From Agarilytica sp045430305 (lineage in GTDB: Bacteria > Pseudomonadota > Gammaproteobacteria > Pseudomonadales > Cellvibrionaceae): a stretch of 64,000 nucleotides of DNA. Below, piece by piece: positions 33,301 to 41,753 of this stretch. The stretch spans positions 434,001-498,000 of the forward strand of contig JAILXW010000002.1 in the NCBI GenBank assembly GCA_045430305.1, read 5' to 3'. A program made the translations under genes and the position numbers. The notes under the pieces are model-generated. The model was not told the origin of the DNA, did no database searches, and worked only from the letters and a program-made list of their open reading frames with translations. The first letter of the stretch is position 1. Each line of letters opens with the position of its first letter.

Positions 33301-34808
33301 TGGCTCAACTGATATTCGATTTAAAGCAAGTGAATCCGAAAGCACTTGTTTCGGTGAAGCTCGTATCTCGTCCGGGTGTGGGTACTATTGCAGCGGGTGT
33401 TGCGAAGGCCTATGCCGATTTGATCACCATTTCTGGGTACGACGGCGGTACAGCGGCAAGTCCGCTAACCTCAATTCGTTACGCCGGTTCCCCGTGGGAG
33501 CTTGGCCTATCTGAAACACACCAGACGCTTCGCGCCAACGACCTGCGTGGTAAAGTCCGCGTTCAGACTGACGGCGGTTTGAAGTCGGGTCTTGATGTCA
33601 TCAAGGCTGCGATCTTAGGCGCCGAGAGTTTTGGCTTCGGTACCGCCCCTATGGTTGCGCTTGGATGTAAGTACTTACGTATCTGTCATCTCAACAATTG
33701 TGCGACAGGTGTTGCGACCCAGCAAGAAAAATTGCGAGATAAACATTACATTGGCACGGTCGAAATGGCGAAGAACTTCTTCAAGTTTGTTGCCGAAGAA
33801 ACCCGTGAGTGGATGGCTAAATTGGGTGTTAGCAATCTGAATGAATTGATCGGTCGCGTTGATTTGTTGGAAGCTATTGAAGGCAGCACTGCAAAACAGC
33901 AAAACCTTGATATGTCTCCAGTCCTTCATACTGACGACTTTCTAGAAAGCAAACCGCAGTTTTGCCAAGTGGAAAAGAATGCTCCCTTCGACCAAGGTTT
34001 GTTAGCCGAGCGCATTGTTTTAGAAACGCTTGATGCTATTGAAAATAAGGCCGGTGGTGAATTTGCATTTGATATTACTAACTGTGACCGCTCCATCGGT
34101 GCACGCGTTAGTGGTGAAATAGCCAAGCGTCACGGCAATCAAGGTATGGCAGATAAACCCATAACGCTCAAACTAACAGGTGTGGCGGGTCAGAGTCTTG
34201 GTGTTTGGAATGCCGGCGGTTTGAATATTTATCTCGAAGGTGATGCAAACGACTACGTTGGTAAAGGTATGGCCGGTGGTAAAGTCGTCATTCGTCCGCC
34301 GCAAGGTTCGAGCTTCCAATCACAAAGTACCAGTATTATGGGTAACACCTGCTTATATGGAGCAACCGGCGGTAAATTATTTGCTGCGGGTCGTGCTGGC
34401 GAGCGCTGCGGTGTTCGTAATTCGGGTGCACACGTGGTCGTGGAAGGCGCTGGAGACCACTGTTGTGAATACATGACCGGTGGCGTGGTAGCGGTGTTGG
34501 GCGATACCGGTGTGAATTTCGGCGCTGGTATGACCGGCGGTTTAGCTTATGTGCTTGACCAGAACAACACCTTCACCGACAAACACAATCGTGAAGTGGA
34601 AATTACCCGCGTGAGCACTCAAATGCTTGAAGCTTATCGTAACCACTTGCGCGGCATTATTACTGAGTTTGCCGAAGAAACTAACAGTGTCTGGGGTCAG
34701 CATATTCTCGAAAACTTCTCCGACTATGTCGGCAAGTTCTGGCTGGTAAAACCCAAGGCCTCCAACCTCAATACGCTACTTGATAGCCTCAAGAAGCGCG
34801 GAGAATAG
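30363..34808 (+). CDS. gltB: Glutamate synthase (NADPH) large subunit
   Basis: GltB makes two glutamates from glutamine and 2-oxoglutarate. The 1481-residue precursor has a short propeptide (MNTGLYRVDEFKDN) followed by the catalytic Cys of the class II amidotransferase domain (CGFGLIAHLKG). Then come the central domain, the FMN-binding synthase domain (GGRSNSGEGGEDPVRF, GYDGGTAASPLTSIRYAGSP), the 3Fe-4S loop (CKYLRICHLNNC) and a C-terminal GxxGxxxG beta-helix. ATG 30363 is preferred over GTG 30351 by alignment with the pseudomonad N-terminus. gltD follows after 9 nt. Confidence 0.97.
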   Translation: MNTGLYRVDEFKDNCGFGLIAHLKGDKSHKLLQTAIESLTCMTHRGGIAADGKTGDGCGLLIQKPDSFFRDIAQQELSLSLSEAYGVGSIMLSQDVERAEQSKTVLQEELAKEGLGEIAWREVPTNSDCLGPIALESLPQFFHLFINAENCDAQQLEAKLFYARRRSELRLADDEAFYIASLSGKVVSYKGLMMPVDLPAFYLDLANPKLETAICVFHQRFSTNTLPKWPLAQPFRMLAHNGEINTIMGNRNWSVARTPKFATDNLPNLEEITPLVNRTGSDSSSLDNMLELLLIGGMDLYRAARMLVPPAWQNVEQMDEDLRAFYEYNSMHIEPWDGPAGLVLTDGRYAVCTLDRNGLRPSRWVITKDDIITVASEIGVYDYKPEDVVAKGRLGPGQILSVDTQEGTLHHTRDIDNILKKAKPYKKWMRDNATRIEATLAKDSAEVGQSEEQLEVAMKFFQVSFEESDQVMRPLGESGQEAVGSMGDDTPMAVLSKQQRPLYDYFRQQFAQVTNPPIDPLREAIVMSLETCVGKELSVFGETEAHAHRIILSSPVLSPDKFRSLLTLGDKGYPAQTFKIEYDPDTTNLKAAIESLLEEVIEAVKQGVTTIVLSDAKPEKGKLPIHALLATGAVHHRLTNVGLRCDANIVVETGTARDSHQVATLIGYGATAVFPYLSYFVLNRLIESGELLLDYDQAYKNYQKGLDKGLLKILSKMGISTIASYRGAQLFEAVGLADEIIDLCFQGTVSRLQGATFEHLEEDQKRLAKLAWNPRKEISPGGMLKYVHGQEYHAFNPDVVQALQKAVQSGDYSAWRDYSSLVNERPAATMRDMLALKKDTASISIDDVEPAEAIYKRFDSAAMSLGALSPEAHEALAEAMNSLGGRSNSGEGGEDPVRFNTPKVSKIKQIASGRFGVTPHYLVNAEVLQIKVAQGAKPGEGGQLPGGKVNDLIARLRFSVPGVTLISPPPHHDIYSIEDLAQLIFDLKQVNPKALVSVKLVSRPGVGTIAAGVAKAYADLITISGYDGGTAASPLTSIRYAGSPWELGLSETHQTLRANDLRGKVRVQTDGGLKSGLDVIKAAILGAESFGFGTAPMVALGCKYLRICHLNNCATGVATQQEKLRDKHYIGTVEMAKNFFKFVAEETREWMAKLGVSNLNELIGRVDLLEAIEGSTAKQQNLDMSPVLHTDDFLESKPQFCQVEKNAPFDQGLLAERIVLETLDAIENKAGGEFAFDITNCDRSIGARVSGEIAKRHGNQGMADKPITLKLTGVAGQSLGVWNAGGLNIYLEGDANDYVGKGMAGGKVVIRPPQGSSFQSQSTSIMGNTCLYGATGGKLFAAGRAGERCGVRNSGAHVVVEGAGDHCCEYMTGGVVAVLGDTGVNFGAGMTGGLAYVLDQNNTFTDKHNREVEITRVSTQMLEAYRNHLRGIITEFAEETNSVWGQHILENFSDYVGKFWLVKPKASNLNTLLDSLKKRGE

Positions 34809-34817
34809 GAGCACGCT

Positions 34818-36236
34818 ATGACTGAAAGATTGAACAACAATTTCCAATTCCTCGACGTTGGGCGCGTAGACCCGAACAAGAAAGATATCAATACGCGCAA
34901 AAACGAATTTGTTGAGATTTATCAGCCCTTCTCTCAAGAGCAGGCTGCTGATCAATCTCACCGTTGCCTAGCTTGTGGTAACCCATATTGTGAGTGGAAG
35001 TGCCCGGTACATAACTACATTCCCAACTGGCTTAAGTTGGTGTCGGAAGGCAACATCATGGAGGCCGTCGAACTTTGTCATCGTACGAATTCTCTGCCAG
35101 AAGTGTGTGGCCGTGTGTGTCCGCAAGACCGTTTGTGTGAGGGTGCTTGTACCTTGAACGACGGTTTTGGTGCCGTGACCATTGGTAACGCCGAGAAATA
35201 CATTACTGAAACAGCCTTCGCCATGGGGTGGAAGCCCGATATGAGCGATGTTGCTGATACGGGCAAAAAAGTTGCTGTGATTGGTGCAGGCCCAGCCGGT
35301 TTGGGTTGTGCTGATGTGCTTGTCCGCAACGGCGTTACGCCAGTTGTATTTGATCGTTATCCAGAAATTGGTGGCCTTCTTACTTTTGGCATTCCAGAAT
35401 TCAAACTTGAAAAACAAGTTATGAGTCGTCGCCGTGAAGTGTTCGAAGAGATGGGTGTGGAATTTCGTCTTAATACTGAAATCGGTAAAGACGTATCGAT
35501 GGAAAGTTTGTTAGCCGATTACGATGCAGTCTTCATGGGAATGGGTACATACAACTATATGAAGGGTGGCTTCCCTGGTGAAGACCTTCCAGGTGTATAC
35601 GATGCATTGCCATTTTTGATTTCCAACGTAAATCGTAACCTTGGTTTTGAAAAAGACGAAAGCGAATTTATTAGTGTAAAAGGTAAGCGCGTTGTTGTAC
35701 TTGGTGGCGGTGATACAGCGATGGATTGTAATCGTACCTCTATTCGCCAAGGTGCTGCTTCAGTGACTTGTGCTTATCGCCGTGACGAAGAAAATATGCC
35801 CGGTTCGCGTCGCGAAGTGCAAAATGCTAATGAAGAAGGCGTTAACTTCCTTTACATGCGTCAGCCAGTCGAAATTGTTGGTGATGGTAAAGTGGAAGGT
35901 ATTAAAGTGGTGTCTACCAAAATGGGCGAACCCGATGAAAATGGTCGTCGACGTCCAGAAGTTATTGAAGGTAGTGAAGAAATTTTACCGGCAGACGTCG
36001 TGCTGATCGCGTTTGGGTTCCGTCCAAGCCCTGAGCCTTGGTTCGAGGAAAACGGCATCAAAGTCGCGGGTTGGGGTGGCGTTGTTGCGCCAGAAGAGCA
36101 GGAATATAAATTCCAAACGTCTAATCCAAAAGTCTTTGCTGGTGGCGATATGGTGCGAGGGTCTGACCTCGTGGTTACTGCTATTTGGGAAGGGCGTGAA
36201 GCGGCTGAAGGTATTCTCGACTACCTCGACGTTTAA
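34818..36236 (+). CDS. gltD: Glutamate synthase (NADPH) small subunit
   Basis: GltD takes electrons from NADPH and passes them through FAD and two 4Fe-4S clusters to GltB. The 472-residue protein has N-terminal cysteine clusters (CLACGNPYCEWKCPVH and CGRVCPQDRLCEGAC), a FAD-binding Rossmann motif (GAGPAGLGCADVL) and a NADPH-binding motif (VLGGGDTAMDC). Length is normal. It lies 9 nt after gltB with AATAGGAGC as ribosome-binding site, and 18 nt before hemE. Confidence 0.98.
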   Translation: MTERLNNNFQFLDVGRVDPNKKDINTRKNEFVEIYQPFSQEQAADQSHRCLACGNPYCEWKCPVHNYIPNWLKLVSEGNIMEAVELCHRTNSLPEVCGRVCPQDRLCEGACTLNDGFGAVTIGNAEKYITETAFAMGWKPDMSDVADTGKKVAVIGAGPAGLGCADVLVRNGVTPVVFDRYPEIGGLLTFGIPEFKLEKQVMSRRREVFEEMGVEFRLNTEIGKDVSMESLLADYDAVFMGMGTYNYMKGGFPGEDLPGVYDALPFLISNVNRNLGFEKDESEFISVKGKRVVVLGGGDTAMDCNRTSIRQGAASVTCAYRRDEENMPGSRREVQNANEEGVNFLYMRQPVEIVGDGKVEGIKVVSTKMGEPDENGRRRPEVIEGSEEILPADVVLIAFGFRPSPEPWFEENGIKVAGWGGVVAPEEQEYKFQTSNPKVFAGGDMVRGSDLVVTAIWEGREAAEGILDYLDV

Positions 36237-36254
36237 TCGAATAAGGTCTCTATC

Positions 36255-37322
36255 TTGAGCGAACTTAAAAACGATATTTTTCTTCGCGCGCTAATGCGCC
36301 AACCCATCGAGCGTACGCCTGTGTGGATGATGCGCCAAGCAGGCCGCTACTTGCCAGAATACCGTGCAACACGGGCAAAAGCAGGTGATTTTATGTCTCT
36401 GTGTAAAAATGCAGAGATGGCCTGTGAAGTAACCTTACAACCGCTCGAGCGTTTTAATATTGATGCAGCCATTCTGTTCTCGGATATTTTAACTATTCCA
36501 GACGCAATGGGGTTGGGCCTCTACTTTGAAACTGGCGAAGGGCCACGTTTCAAAAAAACCGTTCGAACGAAAGAAGATATCGAATCCCTTCCTGTGCCTA
36601 AGGCGGAAGACGACCTCGGTTATGTCATGAACGCGGTGCGCACGATTCGCCGTGAGTTGAATGGTCGAGTGCCTCTAATCGGTTTTTCTGGCAGCCCCTG
36701 GACTTTGGCTACTTACATGGTCGAAGGTGGCTCTAGTAAAGATTTTCGCCGTACCAAAGCCCTTGTATACAATCAGCCCGAGCTAGCGGCACTTCTGCTC
36801 GATAAGATTGCAGACTCTGTTATTGATTATCTTAATGCGCAAATACGCGCGGGCGCTCAAGCAGTACAGATTTTTGATTCGTGGGGCGGTGCGCTTTCAC
36901 ACGATGCTTATCGAGAATTTTCTTTAAAGCCAATGAAAAAAATTATCGATGGTTTGATCAAAGAAAATGAAGGCCGTAAAGTGCCGGTGATTTTATTCAC
37001 AAAAGGTGGCGGCCAGTGGCTCGAGAGCATGGTGCCCAGCGGTGCGGACTGCTTAGGCTTAGATTGGACCACAGATATCGGTGCAGCACGTGAGCGAGTG
37101 GGCCAGAGTGTTAGTCTTCAAGGCAATATGGACCCCGCAGTTTTGTACGCAAAACCGGAACGTATCAGGCAGGAAGTCGCACGTATTCTAGAGCGTTATG
37201 GCAGTGGCAGTGGTCACGTGTTCAATTTAGGCCATGGAATTACGCCAGAAGTCGACCCTGCTCATGCCGGAGCATTTTTCGAAGCGGTTCACGAACTTTC
37301 GCCGTCTTATCACAAAGCGTAA
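36255..37322 (+). CDS. hemE: Uroporphyrinogen decarboxylase
   Basis: HemE decarboxylates uroporphyrinogen III to coproporphyrinogen III in haem synthesis. The 355-residue product carries both family signatures, PVWMMRQAGRYLPEYR near the N-terminus and GFSGSPWTLATYMVEGG in the middle, and the substrate-binding Asp in FSDILTIPDAMGL. The start is TTG 36255, preceded by AAGG. It follows gltD by 18 nt, as in Pseudomonas, and may be co-transcribed. A weak terminator-like hairpin lies downstream. Confidence 0.97.
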   Translation: MSELKNDIFLRALMRQPIERTPVWMMRQAGRYLPEYRATRAKAGDFMSLCKNAEMACEVTLQPLERFNIDAAILFSDILTIPDAMGLGLYFETGEGPRFKKTVRTKEDIESLPVPKAEDDLGYVMNAVRTIRRELNGRVPLIGFSGSPWTLATYMVEGGSSKDFRRTKALVYNQPELAALLLDKIADSVIDYLNAQIRAGAQAVQIFDSWGGALSHDAYREFSLKPMKKIIDGLIKENEGRKVPVILFTKGGGQWLESMVPSGADCLGLDWTTDIGAARERVGQSVSLQGNMDPAVLYAKPERIRQEVARILERYGSGSGHVFNLGHGITPEVDPAHAGAFFEAVHELSPSYHKA

Positions 37323-37358
37323 CTAGCAACTTTTTTGGAATAAAAAACGATGAAAACG

Positions 37359-37398
37359 ATGCCAAACGTCGTTTATATTCCCGTATGGCATGGTTTTT
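37359..37398 (+). terminator. Possible terminator after hemE
   Basis: ATGCCA (37359-37364) pairs with TGGCAT (37386-37391) around a long loop with a possible inner ACG/CGT pairing, followed by GGTTTTTT. It is weak but appropriately placed. Confidence 0.4.
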
Positions 37399-37409
37399 TG
37401 TTATAAAGC

Positions 37410-37423
37410 GTTGACTGGTCAAC
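37410..37423. promoter_or_regulatory. GTTGAC-TG-GTCAAC inverted repeat (operator candidate)
   Basis: A perfect 6-bp inverted repeat with a 2-bp centre lies about 105 nt upstream of the HD-GYP-like gene. This is the size of a typical dimeric regulator site. The regulator is unknown. Confidence 0.4.
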
Positions 37424-37528
37424 AAAACGCCACATCTCGTCAGAGCGGGTGCATACAGTATTTAGGACTGAGGTTATACTTAATCTTATTAATAGTTAAC
37501 GGATTTAGTGGCTTAGAGGAAACGTTCG

Positions 37529-38926
37529 TTGGGAATCAAGCAGCAAAAAATAGCGGTCAGTGAGTTGACGGTGGGCATGTTTGTGTCTGGCCTCGATCGA
37601 CCGTGGACGCAAACGCCTTTTCCTTTGCAAGGTTTTTACGTTCGCAGCTTGGACGAAATCCGTGAACTAAAAGTCCATTGTAATCACGTTTACATTGATG
37701 TGGTGAAAGGGGCTTCGCCAGTCAAAACCAACCTTAAAAAACTCAGTGGTGCTAGCGGCCAAGATCGCCGTAAAGAAGGCCGTGCGGTTAAAGGAGCTAA
37801 AGTCACTAATGTTGCGCCTCTAAAAGTGAAGCACAACGTCTATCCTGTTGCAGAAAAGCTTGAAAACGAAATTGGTAATGCTAAACAGCTGCACCAGCAA
37901 GTGTATAACGCTGTGGGTTCCGTGATGGAGCAGGTCGACAGTGACCACAATAATATTCCTATTGCCGAAACTAAGCGTGTTGCTAGTAGCATGGTCGACA
38001 GTGTACTACGTAGCCCGGATGCGTTTACCTGGTTAAGCCGTGTCCGCGATAAGGACGAATACACTTATAGCCATTCTGTTAGGTCTGCGGTGTGGGCGAT
38101 TTTGTTTGGCCGGCATATTGGTATGCCAAAAAACGAACTCGATATTTTGGCGATGGGCGTGCTGCTAAAAGATCTTGGCAAAACGAAATTACCTGAACAC
38201 TTAATTTATAAAGCCGATCGCAATCAAACGGAACAACAGGCATACGAAAAGTTTGTCGAGTACGGTGTTGATATTTTGCGAGCTATGACCGACGTGAAAC
38301 CGCGTGTTACTTCAGTTGTGAAGACACATTGTGAGCGGGTTAATGGCAGTGGTTTTCCGCAACATTTGCGTGCGGATAAAATCCCTTTACTCGGTAAAAT
38401 TGCCGGTATTGTCACGTTTTACGATGAAACAATTAATCCGCGCGGTGCAGATATTCCCATGTCGCCGTCAAAAGCCGTGGCAAAACTTTACGAGCAGCGC
38501 GGTGTTGAATTTCAGGAAGAGCTGGTTGTTGAATTTATTCGAGCGATAGGCTTGTACCCTACTGGAACACTCGTAGAGCTATCTACCGGTGAAGTGGCAG
38601 TGGTGGTTGAGCAAAACTTTGATCGTCGTTTAAAGCCTGTGGTTATGGTTGTGACCGATGCGGTTAAAGAGCCTATTTACGATAATTTTGTACTAGACTT
38701 GGCGGAGCATGAGCGAATTAATCAAGCAAAAATTGATTCAGGTAAAGCCACTCGCGCAGAAGTGGAATTGATCGAAATTGTCCAAGATTTGGAGCCTGGC
38801 TCTTACGATATTGATATCGCCAGTATTCGTGATAATTATATTCACGAAAAAGCCGACCAAAGTGGCGGTATTTTAGGTATGTTCAAAAATAGCGTGAGAA
38901 AAATTCCTGTTTTCTCTCGAAGCTAA
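37529..38926 (+). CDS. HD-GYP-like protein with degenerate active site (DUF3391 N-terminus)
   Basis: The 465-residue protein has an N-terminal region like DUF3391 (KIAVSELTVGMFVSGLDRPW) and a C-terminal HD-GYP-type domain (about 160-330). Canonical HD-GYP enzymes hydrolyse c-di-GMP and need HD and HHExxDGxGYP metal ligands. Here the HD pair reads K214-D215 (LLKDLGK), and the second motif reads H-C-E-R-V-N-G-S-G-F-P (267-277). H182 is kept. Several metal ligands are therefore missing and the protein is more likely a non-catalytic sensor or scaffold. The start is TTG 37529, with AGAGGA 8 nt upstream. The frame ends 6 nt before the convergent methyltransferase gene. Confidence 0.88.
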   Translation: MGIKQQKIAVSELTVGMFVSGLDRPWTQTPFPLQGFYVRSLDEIRELKVHCNHVYIDVVKGASPVKTNLKKLSGASGQDRRKEGRAVKGAKVTNVAPLKVKHNVYPVAEKLENEIGNAKQLHQQVYNAVGSVMEQVDSDHNNIPIAETKRVASSMVDSVLRSPDAFTWLSRVRDKDEYTYSHSVRSAVWAILFGRHIGMPKNELDILAMGVLLKDLGKTKLPEHLIYKADRNQTEQQAYEKFVEYGVDILRAMTDVKPRVTSVVKTHCERVNGSGFPQHLRADKIPLLGKIAGIVTFYDETINPRGADIPMSPSKAVAKLYEQRGVEFQEELVVEFIRAIGLYPTGTLVELSTGEVAVVVEQNFDRRLKPVVMVVTDAVKEPIYDNFVLDLAEHERINQAKIDSGKATRAEVELIEIVQDLEPGSYDIDIASIRDNYIHEKADQSGGILGMFKNSVRKIPVFSRS

Positions 38927-38932
38927 AGCGCT

Positions 38933-39856
38933 TTAATCTACTTTCTTCTCTTTCTCTTTCTCTTTCTCTTTCTCTTTCTCTTTCTCTTTCTCTTTCTCTT
39001 TCTCGTTCTCTTTCTCGTTCTCTTTTTCTTTCTTTAGCGGTTCATGTTTTAAACCTTCATATGAAAGCATTACGTGTTTTCGAGAAAGTTGCCATTTGTA
39101 ACCGCCAAGCTCACCCGTTCCACGAATGACGCGATGACAGGGAATAAAGTAGGCGACAGGGTTGCGCGCAATCGCGCTGGCAACTGCTCTTGTGGCTGAC
39201 TTTTTTCCAATGTTCATGGCGATGCTTTGATAAGAACGTATCATCCCGTAGGGGATCTTTAACAAAGATCGCCAGACTTGTATCTGAAAATTACTGCCCT
39301 TAATCCACAAGCGAATGGGTTTGTCAGTGTTGTTCGATAAATTATTTAATAATTCTCGCGCAAGAGTATGATCTTTTTGAAATTTAGCGAGTGGCCAAAA
39401 AGTGCGTAAGGGCTGCAATACATTTTCGGCCTCGCCATCTAAAAAATCTAATTGATGAATGCCGCGCGCAGTCCAACAAATAAAAGCGGTACCGAAAGCG
39501 GTCTCGCCACACCCCCAATAAAACGTTAAGCCATCGCCTTGCTGTTTTACTTCGCCAGGGGTTACTGCTTCAAGGGTGACAAAGTGGTCGTGCAGTCGGC
39601 TGCTGCTAGAAAGCCCTAGTTGGTCGCTGGTTTCTAAAATTGTGTTGCCTTGCTGTAGCAGGTGCTTCGCGTTTTGAACGGTGTAATGCTGTAAAAATTG
39701 TTTTGGTGTAACGGCGGCGTAGCGCGTAAACATGCGCTGAAAATGATGTGTGCTTAGGTGCACATGTTGCGCAAGGTCTTCGAGTGAAGGCTGTTGTGTG
39801 GCATTTTTCTGTAAATAGGCAATGGCGGCCGAAATGCGCTCGTAATCTTTGCTCAT
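38933..39856 (-). CDS. AraC-type regulator / methylated-DNA-protein cysteine methyltransferase with Glu-Lys tail
   Basis: The protein repairs O6-alkylguanine by transfer to an active cysteine and may regulate transcription. Residues 1-105 form an AraC-type helix-turn-helix (SLEDLAQHVHLSTHHFQRMF); 115-270 form the Ogt/Ada methyltransferase domain with the PCHRV motif (C240), preceded by VWRSLLKIPYG and RAVASAIARNP. The N-terminal zinc domain of E. coli Ada is absent. The last 33 residues are almost only Glu and Lys with two Asn, encoded by a hexanucleotide repeat. ATG 39856 is preferred; a TTG at 39943 would add 29 residues that do not resemble the family. Confidence 0.9.
   Translation of the reverse strand: MSKDYERISAAIAYLQKNATQQPSLEDLAQHVHLSTHHFQRMFTRYAAVTPKQFLQHYTVQNAKHLLQQGNTILETSDQLGLSSSSRLHDHFVTLEAVTPGEVKQQGDGLTFYWGCGETAFGTAFICWTARGIHQLDFLDGEAENVLQPLRTFWPLAKFQKDHTLARELLNNLSNNTDKPIRLWIKGSNFQIQVWRSLLKIPYGMIRSYQSIAMNIGKKSATRAVASAIARNPVAYFIPCHRVIRGTGELGGYKWQLSRKHVMLSYEGLKHEPLKKEKENEKENEKEKEKEKEKEKEKEKEKEKKVD
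38948..39025. repeat. Hexanucleotide tandem repeat (CTCTTT)n, Glu-Lys codons
   Basis: Nine perfect CTCTTT units run from 38948 to 39001, followed by four more units to 39025, of which two read CTCGTT. On the minus strand each unit is GAG plus AAA (or AAC in the variants), so changes of copy number keep the reading frame and alter only the tail length. The repeat ends 15 nt short of the stop codon of the methyltransferase gene. Confidence 0.95.
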
Positions 39857-40013
39857 AATGTGGTGTTGTGCAGTCTTAACGGATTTAGATGGGTATTGAG
39901 TGTGGCGGGTCAAGCGATCCTTGTCGACCCGAATCTTGCGCAATGAGCTTTGTCGGTTATTAAGGGTGGTTTACGCCAAAGAGCTAGATGAAAAATAAGA
40001 TATAGCGATATAT

Positions 40014-40865
40014 TTAGGGGGTGAGGTTGGCGATTGGGCTGCCCATTTTTACGCAGGCATTAGCTTTAAAGGAGTCTTGCCACTCGGCGCAGCCCTCAGG
40101 CAAAAGCGCAATAATAGTAGAGCCGAGCTTAAAGCGCGCGAACTCTTCGCCTTTACGAAATGAAATCTCAGGGCCTTTATAGTTGTGCGTGCTGATTTGT
40201 TTTCCTGCTGGCGCGACTAGCCCGGCCCACGTAGTTTCTATTGATGCCACAATCATTGCGCCAACAAGAACCAATGCCATTGGGCCAAATTCAGTTTCGA
40301 AAACACATACAAGTCTTTCGTTGCGGGCGAATAGGCGTGGCACGTTCTCGGTAGTGGCCGGGTTTACTGAAAATAATTGGCCAGGTACATGGGTCATGGA
40401 AATCAATGTGCCATCGACCGGCATGTGTAGCCGATGATAATCTTTCGGTGAAAGGTAAATGGTTGTAAATAAACCATTACGAAAAGTATCGGCCAAAGAG
40501 GTATTGCCGCCGAGTAGTTCATCTGCACTAAAGTCCCGGCCTTTAGCTTGAAATATATTCCCTGCAGATATCGGCCCGCATTGACTCACCGCGCCATCTG
40601 CAGGGCATGCGAAAGAGTGTGGTGCAGTATCAATGATGCGTGCGTCTTTTTTTAATGCGCGAACAAAAAAGTCATTGAAGCAGGCGTAGCGGGTATAGTC
40701 TTCCTCTTCTGCTTCTGACATGTCTACAGAAAATTTTTGAATAAATAGTTTAATCAGAAAATTCTTGAGCCATGTAATACGGCAGTCTGCCAGTGCTCCA
40801 GCCGCGCGAGAAAGTAAATGCTGAGGGCAGAGGTATTGAAAAATAATAAACAAAAAAGTTTTCAA
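40014..40865 (-). CDS. psd: Phosphatidylserine decarboxylase
   Basis: Psd makes phosphatidylethanolamine at the inner membrane. The 283-residue proenzyme has CPADGAVSQCGPI, YLSPKDYHRLHMPVDG, FSVNPATTENVPRLFARNER and the self-cleavage motif LGST (FKLGSTIIALLPEG), where the serine becomes the pyruvoyl group. Length is normal. The start is TTG 40865, with AGGG upstream. It lies 12 nt downstream of the rhodanese gene, the order seen in pseudomonads. Confidence 0.96.
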   Translation of the reverse strand: MKTFLFIIFQYLCPQHLLSRAAGALADCRITWLKNFLIKLFIQKFSVDMSEAEEEDYTRYACFNDFFVRALKKDARIIDTAPHSFACPADGAVSQCGPISAGNIFQAKGRDFSADELLGGNTSLADTFRNGLFTTIYLSPKDYHRLHMPVDGTLISMTHVPGQLFSVNPATTENVPRLFARNERLVCVFETEFGPMALVLVGAMIVASIETTWAGLVAPAGKQISTHNYKGPEISFRKGEEFARFKLGSTIIALLPEGCAEWQDSFKANACVKMGSPIANLTP

Positions 40866-40877
40866 GTGAATATGACC

Positions 40878-41714
40878 CTATGCTTCGACAGGAGTATCGG
40901 GGTGATTGCCCCATTCCGACCAAGAACCGTCATAGCCTCGAATATCGAAACCTAATGATTTGCCAACCAAATAAGTAAAGGCGGAACGGTGATGACTTTG
41001 GCAGTGGGTAATAATGGGCAGGCTTCCATCAATGCCTATGCTGTCTAAATATTCCTTTGCATCTTTACGAATGCGGTAACCGTTGCGAGTGTCCATTAAA
41101 CTCGTCCATTCTGCGTTAATTGCTCCGGGAATATGCCCCGCTTTTTCTGCTAGGGCTTTCATGCCCGAATGTTCAGCGGGGCTTCGTGCATCCCAAACGG
41201 TAAATTCATTTTTGCCTAGTCCAGACATGATTTCTGAAAGTTGTGCGATCTTGTTTTGGTCAACTTCAAAAGGTGGCACACTTTCTGTTGAATACGGGTT
41301 TTCTGGAGTGCCGCTTTCTGTCGCTAAACCAGCGGCTTTCCATGCAAGCATGCCACCATCGACATAGGAAAACGATTTGTGGCCAATCACGTCGAGCGTC
41401 CAAATTAAGCGAGCCGCCCAACCGCCGCCCTCATCATCTACAACAAAAAAATGGGTGTTTTCGTTCAACCCTAAGTATTTGAACACATCTTGCAGTCGTT
41501 CTTTATTGGGGATTTTTCCTGGCGCGGGTGGTTGGCCGAGCATCAGCGAAGAAAAGGGCAAATAAATTGCGCCGGGAATGTGGCCTCGTAAAAAATTGGC
41601 TTCGCTCGATAAATCGACAATACGGATATCATTTTTATTCTCAGAGCTTTCTAGGAACTCAGAAAATTCCTCCGGTTGAATAATGAGGGGGAGGTTGTTT
41701 CGATCTAGAGACAT
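40878..41714 (-). CDS. sseA: Sulfurtransferase with two rhodanese domains
   Basis: This 278-residue protein has two rhodanese modules (about 10-125 and 150-270). The second carries the active loop CQSHHRS (HCQSHHRSAFTYLVG), while the first has Asp in place of the cysteine (VVDDEGGG), as usual in tandem rhodaneses. It may transfer sulfur from thiosulfate or mercaptopyruvate; the CQSHHRS loop is longer than the CRxGx[RT] of classical rhodanese and is typical of the pseudomonad gene next to psd. The sseA symbol is a family assignment. Confidence 0.85.
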   Translation of the reverse strand: MSLDRNNLPLIIQPEEFSEFLESSENKNDIRIVDLSSEANFLRGHIPGAIYLPFSSLMLGQPPAPGKIPNKERLQDVFKYLGLNENTHFFVVDDEGGGWAARLIWTLDVIGHKSFSYVDGGMLAWKAAGLATESGTPENPYSTESVPPFEVDQNKIAQLSEIMSGLGKNEFTVWDARSPAEHSGMKALAEKAGHIPGAINAEWTSLMDTRNGYRIRKDAKEYLDSIGIDGSLPIITHCQSHHRSAFTYLVGKSLGFDIRGYDGSWSEWGNHPDTPVEA

Positions 41715-41753
41715 GGGTTCACCTGTAATCTTTTAGCGCGGGCATTTTATCTG

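Noticed and set aside
38930..39035. Tandem array considered as CRISPR or phase-variation frameshift switch
   Set aside because: There are no spacers, and the 6-bp unit preserves the frame, so on/off switching by frameshift is not possible.
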